This document shows, in pieces, positions 53,679-61,315 of a stretch of 64,000 bases of DNA (positions are counted from its first letter, which is position 1; every line of letters begins with the position of its first letter). Source of the stretch: Meiothermus sp. (GTDB lineage Bacteria > Deinococcota > Deinococci > Deinococcales > Thermaceae); the NCBI RefSeq assembly GCF_026004075.1, contig NZ_BPIK01000001.1:97501-161500 (forward strand), written 5' to 3'. The position numbers were made by a program, and so were the translations under genes. The notes below the pieces were generated by a model. That model did no database searches and was not told the origin of the DNA. It worked only from the letters and a program-made list of their open reading frames with translations.

Positions 53679-54482
53679 ATGAAGGTTCAGGGCAAGGTGG
53701 TGGTGGTCACGGGCGGTGGCAGCGGCATAGGGCGGGCCCTGGTCTTGCGGCTGCTTAGCAAGGGGGCCCGGGTGGCGGCGGTGGATCTCAACGCGGCAAG
53801 CCTGCAAGAAACCGCACAACTGGCCCAGGCCGCCGAACGGCTCTCGACCCACGTGCTCAACATCACCCAGCGCGAGGCGGTGGAGGCCCTGCCCGCCGAG
53901 GTGATGGCCCGGCATGGGGTGGTGGACGGCCTGATTAACAACGCTGGCATCATCCAGCCCTTCGTGCGGGTCAACGACCTGGACTACAGCGCCATCGAGC
54001 GGGTCATGAACGTCAACTTTTACGGCACCCTGTACATGACCAAAGCCTTTTTGCCGCACCTTTTGCAGCGCCCCGAGGCGCATATCGTGAACATCTCGAG
54101 CATGGGCGGCTTCTTGCCAGTGCCGGGGCAGAGCGTGTACGGAGCCTCCAAGGCGGCGGTCAAGCTTCTGAGCGAGGGCCTGTTCGCCGAGCTGCTCGAC
54201 ACCCCGGTGCGGGTGACGGTGGTCTTTCCGGGGGCGGTGGCCACCAACATCACCGCCAACTCGGGGGTGGAAATCCGGGCCGCCGAGGGCCGCCGGCCTG
54301 CGGCCAGGCCCCTCGAGCCCGAGCGGGCCGCCCAGATTATCGTGGAGGGCATGGAGCAGAACCGCTTCCGGGTGCTGGTGGGCTCGGATGCCCGGCTGAT
54401 GGATCTTCTCTACCGCCTATCCCCGGAGCGGGCCACCCGTTTTATCTACCGGCAGATGCGTTCGCTGCTGGGCGAGTCTTAA
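53679..54482 (+). CDS. Short-chain dehydrogenase/reductase, 267 aa
   Basis: Classical SDR: NAD(P) motif TGGGSGIG near 11-18, acidic VDLN at the end of beta 2 suggesting NAD preference, NNAGI near 88, and the catalytic set Ser (ISSMGG near 140), Tyr-Lys (YGASK near 152-156), then [10 protein letters not shown]-terminal extension of about 40 residues ([25 protein letters not shown]) is basic and amphipathic. Substrate unknown; length and extension resemble SDRs acting on lipids. Its stop overlaps the convergent prenyltransferase gene by four bases. Confidence 0.9.
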   Translation: MKVQGKVVVVTGGGSGIGRALVLRLLSKGARVAAVDLNAASLQETAQLAQAAERLSTHVLNITQREAVEALPAEVMARHGVVDGLINNAGIIQPFVRVNDLDYSAIERVMNVNFYGTLYMTKAFLPHLLQRPEAHIVNISSMGGFLPVPGQSVYGASKAAVKLLSEGLFAELLDTPVRVTVVFPGAVATNITANSGVEIRAAEGRRPAARPLEPERAAQIIVEGMEQNRFRVLVGSDARLMDLLYRLSPERATRFIYRQMRSLLGES

Positions 54483-55339
54483 ATCCAGGTATCCAGCAGA
54501 ATCACCGCCAGCATTCCCAGGCTCACCACCACATTGGCCTGGAAGAAGGCCTGGTCTACCCTGCTCAGGTCATTGGGCTTTACCAGTTGATGCTCGTACC
54601 ACAGCACCGCACCCACCGCCAGCACCCCCACAAAGTACGGCCAGCCCGCGCCGCAGAGCAGGCCGGTTAGCAGAAAAAACCCGAAGGTGAGGGCGTGGCA
54701 GGCCTGGGCGATGCGCAGGGCAGTGGGGAGGCCAAAGCGGGCCGGCACGCTGTGGATACCGTTCTCGCGGTCGAACTGGTAGTCCTGGGTGGCGTAGAGG
54801 ATATCAAAACCGGCCAGCCAGAAGGCCGTACCGGCCCAGAGGGCGAATAAAGCGGGTTCAAAAGCCCCGGTAACGGCAATCCAGCCCCCGGCGGCGGCGG
54901 CCCCGATGGTCAGGCCCAGCCAGAAGTGGCACAGCCAGGTGAAGCGCTTGGTGTAGCTGTAGCCCACCAGAAAAAACACCGCCACCGGCAGCAGTTGCGC
55001 GGTGAGGGGGTTGAGGTTGAAGGCGGCCAGGGTCAGGAGCAGCAGGCCCACCACGGCCAGGGCCAGCACCTCGGCGGGTTTGACCAGCCCCCGGGGGAGG
55101 TGGCGTCCGGCGGTGCGGGGGTTGGCGGCGTCAATGGCGCGGTCAATCAGGCGGTTGAGGGCCATGGCCCCGGTGCGGGCGCCTACCATGGCCACCGTAA
55201 CCCAGGCGAACACCTCCCAGCCCGGCCAGCCCCGGGCGGCCAGCAGCATGCCGCCGTAGGCAAAGGGGAGGGCGAACAGGGTGTGCTCGAAGCGGACGAG
55301 CTCGAGGTAGGTTTTGAACCGATGCGAGATAGCCTGCAT
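54479..55339 (-). CDS. mqnP: UbiA-family prenyltransferase, probably menaquinone pathway, 286 aa
   Basis: Integral membrane enzyme that attaches a polyprenyl chain to an aromatic ring. The first Asp-rich motif reads [18 protein letters not shown] near 63 and the second [16 protein letters not shown] near 175; eight to nine membrane helices lie around them. The sequence fits the subgroup (4-hydroxybenzoate polyprenyltransferase-like) used in the futalosine route to menaquinone, and Thermaceae use menaquinone. The substrate assignment, and so the symbol, is inference from the subgroup; other mqn genes are not in the window. Confidence 0.82.
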   Translation of the reverse strand: MQAISHRFKTYLELVRFEHTLFALPFAYGGMLLAARGWPGWEVFAWVTVAMVGARTGAMALNRLIDRAIDAANPRTAGRHLPRGLVKPAEVLALAVVGLLLLTLAAFNLNPLTAQLLPVAVFFLVGYSYTKRFTWLCHFWLGLTIGAAAAGGWIAVTGAFEPALFALWAGTAFWLAGFDILYATQDYQFDRENGIHSVPARFGLPTALRIAQACHALTFGFFLLTGLLCGAGWPYFVGVLAVGAVLWYEHQLVKPNDLSRVDQAFFQANVVVSLGMLAVILLDTWI

Positions 55340-55372
55340 ATCCTGAAGGCCAGTTTACCCTGGGCCGGGGGT

Positions 55373-56209
55373 TTATTCTGGGCCCCTGGCTACCGGACGG
55401 CTGGGGTCGGAGACCCAGTCGCTCCAGGAACCAGCGTAGAGCCGGGCCTGCTTGCCCGCCAGCTCCAGCGCCAGCACATTGGCCGTGGCCGAAACGCCCG
55501 AGCCGCAGTAGGTGATAATTTCGCCCTCGAGACCCTCGAAACGCTTTCGCTGTTCTTCGGTGGGCTTGAACCTGCCCGAGGCGTCCAGGCTGTCCAGCCA
55601 GTTGCGGTTGATGGCCCCCGGAATGTGGCCGGCCACCGGGTCTATGGGCTCCACCTCGCCCCGGTAGCGCTCGGGGGCCCTGGAATCTATCAGCACCGTA
55701 CCTGCCGGGCGATGGGCTACAAAATCGGCGTCCACCACCATCTCGGGCCGGGGGTGGGGCTTGAAGGTGGTGGGGGCATACTCAACCGCCGCGGTAGAAA
55801 CCTCGTACCCCGCCGCTTGCCAGGCTCCGATGCCGCCGTCCAGCACGGCCACCTGCTCGTGGCCCAGCCAGCGCAGGAGCCACCACAGGCGCGGGGCATA
55901 CATGCCGCCCGCGGGGGGGTCGTCGTAGGCCACCACAATATGTTCGTTGCCGATGCCGGCGCGGCCCAGGGTCTGGGCCAGGGCCTCCGGGGTGGGCAGG
56001 GGATGGCGGCCCCCCCGGCGGTCGGGCCGCACCGGCGCCGAGAGGTCTTGCTCCAGGTCGAGGAACAGAGCACCGGGGAGGTGCCCGGCTGTGTAGGCCC
56101 GCCGACCGGCTGAGGGGTCTTGCAGGGAAAAGCGGCAGTCCACAATCCGGAGCCGCTCGTGGCCTAGGTGCTCGTGCAGCCATTGGGCACTGACCAGTGG
56201 AGAAGGCAT
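55373..56209 (-). CDS. Sulfurtransferase with two rhodanese domains, 278 aa
   Basis: Tandem rhodanese protein of the thiosulfate/3-mercaptopyruvate sulfurtransferase family. The inactive N-terminal domain (1-135) has [23 protein letters not shown] and VVAYDD; the C-terminal domain (150-278) has [24 protein letters not shown] and the active-site loop [10 protein letters not shown] with the catalytic Cys near 236. The CGSGVSA loop is closer to mercaptopyruvate sulfurtransferase (CGxGVTA) than to thiosulfate-type CRKGVT. It is cytosolic and stands alone. Confidence 0.92.
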   Translation of the reverse strand: MPSPLVSAQWLHEHLGHERLRIVDCRFSLQDPSAGRRAYTAGHLPGALFLDLEQDLSAPVRPDRRGGRHPLPTPEALAQTLGRAGIGNEHIVVAYDDPPAGGMYAPRLWWLLRWLGHEQVAVLDGGIGAWQAAGYEVSTAAVEYAPTTFKPHPRPEMVVDADFVAHRPAGTVLIDSRAPERYRGEVEPIDPVAGHIPGAINRNWLDSLDASGRFKPTEEQRKRFEGLEGEIITYCGSGVSATANVLALELAGKQARLYAGSWSDWVSDPSRPVARGPE

Positions 56210-56266
56210 GCCAACAGCCTAACACTGCCAGCGGAGACGGATTGTGCGCGACCAATGCCCATCGGG

Positions 56267-56272
56267 TAATCT
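56267..56272 (+). promoter_or_regulatory. -10 box of the AcuI/YhdH gene
   Basis: TAATCT lies six bases before ATG 56279 with no Shine-Dalgarno sequence, again suggesting a leaderless message; TTGTGC (56242-56247) is 19 bases upstream. Confidence 0.4.
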
Positions 56273-56278
56273 AGGGCC

Positions 56279-57259
56279 ATGCAAACCTTCAAGGCACTGG
56301 TGGTAGAGTCGGGCGACCCCTACACCGCCCAGATCCGGCAGGCCCGCCTGGACGAGCTGCCGCCGGGTGAGGTGCTGGTGCGGGTGGCCTACAGCAGCCT
56401 CAACTACAAGGACGGCCTGGCGATTACCGGCGCGGGCAAGGTGATCCGCAATTTCCCCATGGTTCCGGGCATTGACCTGGCCGGCACGGTGCTGGAGTCG
56501 GCCTCGCCGGAGTACAAACCCGGCGACCCGGTGATCCTGACCGGCTGGGGGGTGGGGGAGCGGCACTGGGGCGGCCTCTCGGAGCTGGCTCGAGTGCGCG
56601 CGGAGTGGCTGGTGCCCCTGCCCGAAGGGCTTACCTTGCAGCAGGCCATGGGTATCGGTACGGCGGGTTTTACTGCCATGCTGGCGGTGATGGCCCTCGA
56701 GGCCCACTCCATAGACCCCGCCAGAGAAGTGCTGGTCACCGGTGCGGCCGGGGGGGTGGGCAGCCTGGCCGTCGCGCTGCTGGCCCAGCGGGGTTACCGG
56801 GTGGTGGCCTCCACGGGGCGCGTGCAGGAAGAAGCCTATCTGAAGTCGTTGGGGGCTCACGAAATACTGGATCGCGCGGTGCTCGGCGCCCCCTGCAAAC
56901 CCCTCGAGTCCGAACGCTTTGCTGGGGCCGTGGACACCGTGGGTGGGGCGGTGCTGGCCGGGGTGCTGCCGCGTGTGGCCTACGGCGGCAGCGTGGCGGC
57001 CTGCGGCAATGCCGGTGGGGCGAAGCTCGAGACCACCGTATTCCCCTTTATTCTGCGCGGGGTTAACCTGCTGGGCATCGATTCGGTGATGTGCCCCAAA
57101 GAAAAGCGCCTGCTGGCCTGGCAACGCCTGGCCCGCGAACTGCCCAAGCCCTTGCTGGAAGCCACCCTGCAAACCGTAAGCCTCGAGGAAGTGCCGGCGC
57201 TGGCCCAGGCCATCCTGCAAGGTCGGGTGCGGGGGCGGGTGGTGGTGAAACTGGACTGA
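56279..57259 (+). CDS. acuI: NADPH-dependent acrylyl-CoA reductase-like oxidoreductase (YhdH/AcuI family), 326 aa
   Basis: Zinc-free medium-chain dehydrogenase. The N-terminal SLNYKDGLAITGAGKVIRNFPMVPGIDLAGTV and TGWGVGERHWGGLSELARV are diagnostic of the YhdH/AcuI group, followed by the cofactor motif VTGAAGGVGSLAVALLA near 156 and LLGIDSVMCPKEKR near 263. AcuI reduces the toxic acrylyl-CoA to propionyl-CoA. The family match is strong; the exact substrate here is inference. A plsC gene follows after 62 bases. Confidence 0.9.
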   Translation: MQTFKALVVESGDPYTAQIRQARLDELPPGEVLVRVAYSSLNYKDGLAITGAGKVIRNFPMVPGIDLAGTVLESASPEYKPGDPVILTGWGVGERHWGGLSELARVRAEWLVPLPEGLTLQQAMGIGTAGFTAMLAVMALEAHSIDPAREVLVTGAAGGVGSLAVALLAQRGYRVVASTGRVQEEAYLKSLGAHEILDRAVLGAPCKPLESERFAGAVDTVGGAVLAGVLPRVAYGGSVAACGNAGGAKLETTVFPFILRGVNLLGIDSVMCPKEKRLLAWQRLARELPKPLLEATLQTVSLEEVPALAQAILQGRVRGRVVVKLD

Positions 57260-57321
57260 ACCCTTTTCTAATGGGCCTGCGCGGTGCTCAAACCGGGCTT
57301 TGTGCTTATGATGGTTGGGCC

Positions 57322-57963
57322 ATGTACGAGTACGGCTTGGGCGTGTACAAGGTCTGTAAGGTAATTGCGCGGCTCTTGCTGCAGGTCTTGTTTGGCCTGA
57401 AGGTGGAAGGGGCCGAGAAAATTCCCAAGGAAGGCCCGGTGATACTGGCCTCCAACCATATGTCCTTCCTCGATCCGGTGGTGATGGGGGTGGCCTGCCC
57501 TCGGGTGGTGAGCTACATGTCGCGCGACGATGTGTTCAACTACCCCATCCTGCGCTGGCTTTTACCGCGCCTGTACGTGATTCCGGTCTCGAGGGGTTCG
57601 GGGGACTTGGGAGCGATTAAGGCCGCCATCCGCGTGCTCAAAAACGGTATGGCCTTTGGCATCTTTCCCGAGGGACGCCGCAGCCGTACCGGCTTTATCG
57701 AGCCCTTCAAGACCGGCGCGGCGGCCATTGCCCTGCGCACGGGCGCGGTGATTGTTCCAGCCGCCATCATCGGCAGCGATAAAGCCTGGCCGGTGGGCAA
57801 AGGGCCGCGCCTGCGCCGTAGGGTTCGGGTGGTGTTCGGAGATCCCATCGTGCTCCCTCCCGGCAAGCCCGACCACCAGACTTTGGAAGAGGTCACACAC
57901 CGCCTCGAGGCCGCTGTGACCGCACTTTTGCCCCCCGAGTACCACAGAAAGCCCACGGTTTAG
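57322..57963 (+). CDS. plsC: 1-acyl-sn-glycerol-3-phosphate acyltransferase, 213 aa
   Basis: Makes phosphatidic acid by acylating lysophosphatidic acid at the membrane. The HX4D motif is in SNHMSFLDPV near 46-55, the second block VIPVSRGSGDLGAIKAAI near 90, FPEGRRSRTG near 115-124 and the Pro motif VIVPAAIIGSD near 146. N-terminal hydrophobic residues 8-25 can dip into the membrane. ATG 57322 follows TATGAT (57307-57312) by nine bases. Length is usual for short PlsC proteins. Confidence 0.93.
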   Translation: MYEYGLGVYKVCKVIARLLLQVLFGLKVEGAEKIPKEGPVILASNHMSFLDPVVMGVACPRVVSYMSRDDVFNYPILRWLLPRLYVIPVSRGSGDLGAIKAAIRVLKNGMAFGIFPEGRRSRTGFIEPFKTGAAAIALRTGAVIVPAAIIGSDKAWPVGKGPRLRRRVRVVFGDPIVLPPGKPDHQTLEEVTHRLEAAVTALLPPEYHRKPTV

Positions 57964-58007
57964 GCATTCTGTTTGAAGCAAAATTGCTTTTAACACCGCC
58001 CTGATGC

Positions 58008-58037
58008 TTGCAATTTGTGTATCAGGTGTGATACACT
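58008..58037 (+). promoter_or_regulatory. HU gene promoter with overlapping palindrome
   Basis: TTGCAA (58008-58013) and TACACT (58032-58037) are 18 bases apart; TG at 58029-58030 makes it an extended -10. A perfect inverted repeat GTGTATCA-GGTG-TGATACAC (58017-58036) fills the space between the boxes and most of the -10, so a dimeric repressor bound here would block the promoter. The regulator is unknown. Confidence 0.7.
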
Positions 58038-58070
58038 CCGTGCCGAAGGGAAAATAAAGGAGGTAACAGT

Positions 58071-58373
58071 ATGGCACGAGCTGCAGCAAAGAAAACCAAA
58101 ACCAAAGCCGACCTGATTGACCAAGTGGCCGCTACTGCTGGCTTGAAGAAGAAAGACGCCAAAGCCGCTGTGGACGCTTTCCTGAGCAAAGTCGAAGAAG
58201 CCCTCAAGGCCGGTAATAAAGTGCAGTTGACCGGCTTCGGCACCTTCGAAGTGCGCAGCCGCAAAGCCCGCACCGGCGTGAAGCCCGGCACCACCCAAAA
58301 GATCAAGATTCCGGCTTCCAAGTACCCTGCCTTCAAGCCCGGCAAAGCCCTGAAGGAAACCGTCAAGAAATAA
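58071..58373 (+). CDS. hup: DNA-binding protein HU, 100 aa
   Basis: Nucleoid architectural protein. After a basic N-terminal extension (ARAAAKKTKTK) comes the full HU fold: ADLIDQVAATAGLKKKDAKAAVDAFLSKVEEALKAGNKVQLTGFGTFEVRSRKARTG... split here by family motifs GFGTFEV near 60 and ARTGVKPGT near 70, then IPASKYPAFKPGKALKETV. The DNA-intercalating Pro lies in the arm near residue 76. The ~8-residue basic extension is like that of Deinococcus and Thermus HU. AAGGAGGT precedes the ATG, so this message, unlike many neighbours, has a leader. Confidence 0.96.
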   Translation: MARAAAKKTKTKADLIDQVAATAGLKKKDAKAAVDAFLSKVEEALKAGNKVQLTGFGTFEVRSRKARTGVKPGTTQKIKIPASKYPAFKPGKALKETVKK

Positions 58374-58388
58374 ACCAGCAGTCCCTTC

Positions 58389-58418
58389 CAACAGAGGAGG
58401 CTTCGGCCTCCTCTGTTG
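58389..58418. terminator. Terminator-type hairpin after the HU gene
   Basis: CAACAGAGGAGGC (58389-58401) pairs perfectly with GCCTCCTCTGTTG (58406-58418) around a TTCG tetraloop. It sits between convergent genes and can act for both, though T-runs are short. Confidence 0.85.
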
Positions 58419-58432
58419 ACTTGCTGAGACGA

Positions 58433-58876
58433 CTACCCGAGGCGCAGCAGAGGTCGCCACCAGGGAATAGCCAGCAAGAGCAGCACAATGCTCGAGCCAT
58501 ACCAGACCAGGGCCTGACGGTGCTTGAGCAGGGCGTCGGTAGCCTTTTTGATGCGAACACTCCCCACATGGGCCAGTACTACCGCAGCCAGCATCAGTAC
58601 CCAGTGCTCTGCTATGAAAAAGCGAATCTGGCTATTTTGCATGGCTGCACCAGGGTTGGCCAGCGCGCTCTGTACCACCGGGCTTAGAATCATCAGCAAA
58701 ACGCCCAGCAGCAGCTGCACGTCCATCAAACCGGTATAGATTAGGCCGGCCTGACGGTCGGAGGGCTCATAACTACGGCGGCTAAGCCCAACGACGCTCC
58801 GGTAAACCAGGTATACGGCAGCGAGCAGTACCAACCATCGGGTGATGTTGTGGAAGGATAGCAGAAACTCGTACAT
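58433..58876 (-). CDS. Four-helix membrane protein of unknown function, 147 aa
   Basis: Four hydrophobic segments: WLVLLAAVYLVYRSVVG, IYTGLMDVQLLLGVLLMIL, WVLMLAAVVLAHVGSVR and YGSSIVLLLLAIPWW. Possible heme- or metal-ligating His residues stand in LSFHNITRW near 8 and in EHWVLML and LAHVG near 90-103, as in cytochrome-b561-like four-helix proteins; the assignment is tentative. Convergent with HU and in line with the nitroreductase gene on the same strand, which starts upstream. Confidence 0.68.
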   Translation of the reverse strand: MYEFLLSFHNITRWLVLLAAVYLVYRSVVGLSRRSYEPSDRQAGLIYTGLMDVQLLLGVLLMILSPVVQSALANPGAAMQNSQIRFFIAEHWVLMLAAVVLAHVGSVRIKKATDALLKHRQALVWYGSSIVLLLLAIPWWRPLLRLG

Positions 58877-58919
58877 GCCTCCATCCTACGGCATGGCCCA
58901 TGCGCCAGGGCCGCTCCAC

Positions 58920-59540
58920 CTACTGCCAGCGCACCACCCGCTGTAGGTCGTGGCGGTGGTGTTCGAAGCCGGTTTCATCGGCGATGCCAATGGGTAGCAG
59001 CGCGGTGATAGCAACATGTGGGGGCAAGTTCAGGATTTCTTTGACCTTGCTCGCATTGAACCCGCCCATTGGTACGGTGTCGTAGCCATAGGAGCGAGCG
59101 ATCAACATCAAGAAGGCCAGCAGAATGAAGCCCTGGGCCTTACCCCAGTTTTCGCACTCCTCGTCGCTTTTGTTTTCCCAGGCTTTGCGCAGATTGGCGG
59201 CCCGGATTTGTTTTTGTTCCAGGGAAAAGCCAGGATGGAGGGTTTCTTCCACGTGCTCGAGGGTATCCTTCATATCGCTATATACCACCAACACCGCAGG
59301 AGCCGAGCTGACCTGGGCCTGGTTGTTGGCGGCTTCGCGCAGGCGCTCCTTAAGCTCGGGATTCTGCACCACCACCACCCGCCAGGGCTGAAGGTTGTTG
59401 GAGCTGGGCGCTTTGAGCGCTAGCGACAAGATTTCCTCCAGCACTTCTTTGGGAATGGGCTGGGCTTTGAACTTGCGGATGCTACGACGGGTAAGCACCG
59501 CGTCTTTGACCGAGAGGATGCGCTGGTCTACTGCTTCCAT
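58920..59540 (-). CDS. Nitroreductase-family FMN protein, 206 aa
   Basis: Dimeric FMN-dependent NAD(P)H oxidoreductase. The FMN-binding start TRRSIRKFKAQPIPKEVLEEILSLA and SSNNLQPWRVVVVQNPELKERL near 50 are conserved, as are SAPAVLVVYSD near 80 and the later ARSYGYDTVPMGGF and LPIGIADE. Electron acceptors could be nitro-compounds, quinones or flavins. I start at ATG 59540 (MEAVDQ); 59552 is in frame but only adds four residues. Confidence 0.92.
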   Translation of the reverse strand: MEAVDQRILSVKDAVLTRRSIRKFKAQPIPKEVLEEILSLALKAPSSNNLQPWRVVVVQNPELKERLREAANNQAQVSSAPAVLVVYSDMKDTLEHVEETLHPGFSLEQKQIRAANLRKAWENKSDEECENWGKAQGFILLAFLMLIARSYGYDTVPMGGFNASKVKEILNLPPHVAITALLPIGIADETGFEHHRHDLQRVVRWQ

Positions 59541-59690
59541 ACAGGGGCTCACTCTACCGGATGGCTCTTAACCAACCATGCTTCACTTTACAATTTATAG
59601 TTTGGCGGCTGGGGGATTTCTTGTATATCGCTTTTCATTTTTGAATAGTCTGTTATAATTGTTTTTAACGCGGAAGATACCCCGCTTATT
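59541..59690. other. Intergenic region before the nitroreductase gene
   Basis: AT-rich 150 bases. On the minus strand TATAAA near 59594-59599 could be the nitroreductase -10. On the plus strand TATAAT (59654-59659) is followed by GCGG/CCGC and a T-rich tail, possibly only the 3' signals of the neighbouring gene. No gene is seen. Confidence 0.35.
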
Positions 59691-60425
59691 TTATTTTTGG
59701 CTGGGCAAGCCAACCGCCTCGTAGAGGGCTTTTATTTCATCTGGCGTAAGCTCGCGGCTGGCCCCTATGGGCAGATCGGGTGGAAGCCAGAGCGGCCCAA
59801 AGGCCAGGCGTTTGAGGTAGGTCACCTGGTTGCCTCGAGCGGCAAACATCCGCTTGACCTGGTGAAACCGGCCTTCTCGAATGACCAACTCGACCTTGCG
59901 AGGGTCGGAGCCTAGGTGCAGCTCTGCGGGCTGAAGCGGCTCACCCTCGAGCTCGAGCGTACCCGCTGCAAAGACCGCGACATCCTCGGGGGTTGCGGGG
60001 CTGGCTAACTCCACATAGTAGCGCTTGGTTACCTTCCAGCGCGGATGGGTGAGCCGGTGCAATAGCTCACCGTCGGTGGTGAGCAGCAAAAGGCCCTCGG
60101 TATCTTTGTCCAGGCGACCTACGGGCATCCAGTCGTTGCGCCAGAACTCTTCGGGCAGGAGGGTCGTGATGGGGGTGCCGCTAGGGTCTTTGGTGGAGGT
60201 GATGTAGCCGGCGGGCTTGTTGAGCAGAAGGTAAAAGAATTTTTGGTATACCAGTGGCTCCCCAGCCACCTCGATGCGGGCCTGGTCGGGGTCAAACTTG
60301 AAGCTGGCATCGGTGATGATCTCGCCATTGATGGTAATCAGACCCGCTCGAGCCAGCCGGTGTATCTCTTTGCGGGTGCCCACGCCCAGATGCCCTAACA
60401 CTTTGTCTAAACGCTCGCGGGCCAT
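59691..60425 (-). CDS. Pseudouridine synthase, RsuA/RluB family, 244 aa
   Basis: Isomerises uridine in rRNA. An N-terminal S4 RNA-binding domain (1-60, RLDKVLGHLGVGTRKEIHRLARAGLITING) precedes the catalytic domain with MPVGRLDKDTEGLLLLT near 98-114 holding the catalytic Asp, KRYYVEL and GRFHQVKRMFAARGNQVTYLKR near 195. The group is RsuA-like (16S) or RluB/E/F-like; which one cannot be told. ATG 60425 is chosen since the S4 domain begins there. A hairpin with T-run lies between promoter and start codon. Confidence 0.92.
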   Translation of the reverse strand: MARERLDKVLGHLGVGTRKEIHRLARAGLITINGEIITDASFKFDPDQARIEVAGEPLVYQKFFYLLLNKPAGYITSTKDPSGTPITTLLPEEFWRNDWMPVGRLDKDTEGLLLLTTDGELLHRLTHPRWKVTKRYYVELASPATPEDVAVFAAGTLELEGEPLQPAELHLGSDPRKVELVIREGRFHQVKRMFAARGNQVTYLKRLAFGPLWLPPDLPIGASRELTPDEIKALYEAVGLPSQK

Positions 60426-60433
60426 GTTAAATG

Positions 60434-60494
60434 AAAAACCCCCGGTTGCCGGGGCTGATAAGAATAAGATACACCCATATGCGCTATGCGTCAA
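60434..60494 (-). promoter_or_regulatory. Promoter and hairpin leader of the pseudouridine synthase gene
   Basis: On the minus strand TTGACG (60489-60494) and TATCTT (60466-60471) are exactly 17 bases apart. The expected start near 60459 is followed directly by CCCCGG-CAA-CCGGGG (60440-60454) and five T (60434-60438); ATG 60425 comes eight bases later. The hairpin looks like a terminator for the upstream regulator gene, yet it also makes up nearly the whole leader of this gene. Confidence 0.6.
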
Positions 60495-60568
60495 GGTTAT
60501 GCAGGGCTGTGGGGGTAAGCTAACGCAAACCCCCGGACAGCCCCGTCCTGAGGCCATAACTTTGCGCG

Positions 60569-61213
60569 TCAGGTCTCGAGGGTTGGTGCCAGGCCCAGAT
60601 GGAGCACATATTTTTCTGTACCATTCCGGTGAGCATAGCGTTCATAGAGTTCCCAAAGGTCGCGCTGCAAGGCTTTGGCATCGCTTCTGTCCAGCATCAG
60701 ACCCCCGTTCCAGAGGTTGAGAACGGCCGGGTGCTGGGGGTTTAGGTGTTCGGGTGGGCTTGATTCATCCTCGAGGTGCGAACCCCAGACCAGCAGCCCA
60801 TCGGCGTTGCGGTAGACCACGATTTCCGATCCGTACTCGTGCGCTCTAAGGGCTTTTTGCAGGCTGCGCTCGAGGCGGGCTTTCCAGAAAGCATGGCCGG
60901 TTAAGTTTTCTAGGAGGCGCTGGGGTATCAGTTCCAGGGGAACGCGGAAAGAGCTGGAGGTGGCCTGGTAGTGCTTGACGGGCCGCCCCCGTCTTTTGGA
61001 GACTGCCGCTACTTCCAATAAGCCGGCCTTGAGCATCTGCAGAACCCGGTAATGCATGGTCTGAATGGGTATTTTGAACTCCTCGGCAGCGGCTTTGACC
61101 GGGGTGGGGCCGCGCATAAAGGGCTTGAGGAATACGGCGGCCTCGGGATCGGCCAGAATGCGGGCGGCCAGCGCGTTATCGACCAAATGTGCCCTGGGTG
61201 TTGTTTGGAGCAT
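60569..61213 (-). CDS. Winged-helix transcriptional regulator, 214 aa
   Basis: An N-terminal ArsR-like winged helix (about 15-85): ARILADPEAAVFLKPFMRGPTPVKAAAEEFKIPIQTMHYRVLQMLKAGLLEVAA, with RRGRPVKHYQA as the wing. The C-terminal half (about 90-214) is of unknown type and may bind an effector. The gene is divergent from an MFS exporter with an inverted repeat between them, so it probably represses that exporter. Confidence 0.82.
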   Translation of the reverse strand: MLQTTPRAHLVDNALAARILADPEAAVFLKPFMRGPTPVKAAAEEFKIPIQTMHYRVLQMLKAGLLEVAAVSKRRGRPVKHYQATSSSFRVPLELIPQRLLENLTGHAFWKARLERSLQKALRAHEYGSEIVVYRNADGLLVWGSHLEDESSPPEHLNPQHPAVLNLWNGGLMLDRSDAKALQRDLWELYERYAHRNGTEKYVLHLGLAPTLET

Positions 61214-61222
61214 ATTTTTATG

Positions 61223-61254
61223 CTACTCCAGGTTTTGTATTTTTCGTGGAGTAG
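61223..61254. promoter_or_regulatory. Inverted repeat between the regulator and the MFS exporter
   Basis: CTACTCCA (61223-61230) and TGGAGTAG (61247-61254) are perfect complements separated by 16 bases, placing the half-sites 24 bp apart centre to centre. The site sits in the divergent promoter region, ten bases before the regulator start codon on one side. Confidence 0.6.
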
Positions 61255-61315
61255 ACTTTGCCTACACTTGAACCAGGAAAGGAATTTGGAGGTTAACGCA
61301 CCTTTTGACAGCGCT

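Noticed and set aside
59654-59700. Small RNA gene (TATAAT followed by GCGG/CCGC hairpin and T-run)
   Set aside because: The transcript would be only ~35 bases with a 4-bp stem, and no -35 box fits; more likely AT-rich intergenic sequence with weak signals.
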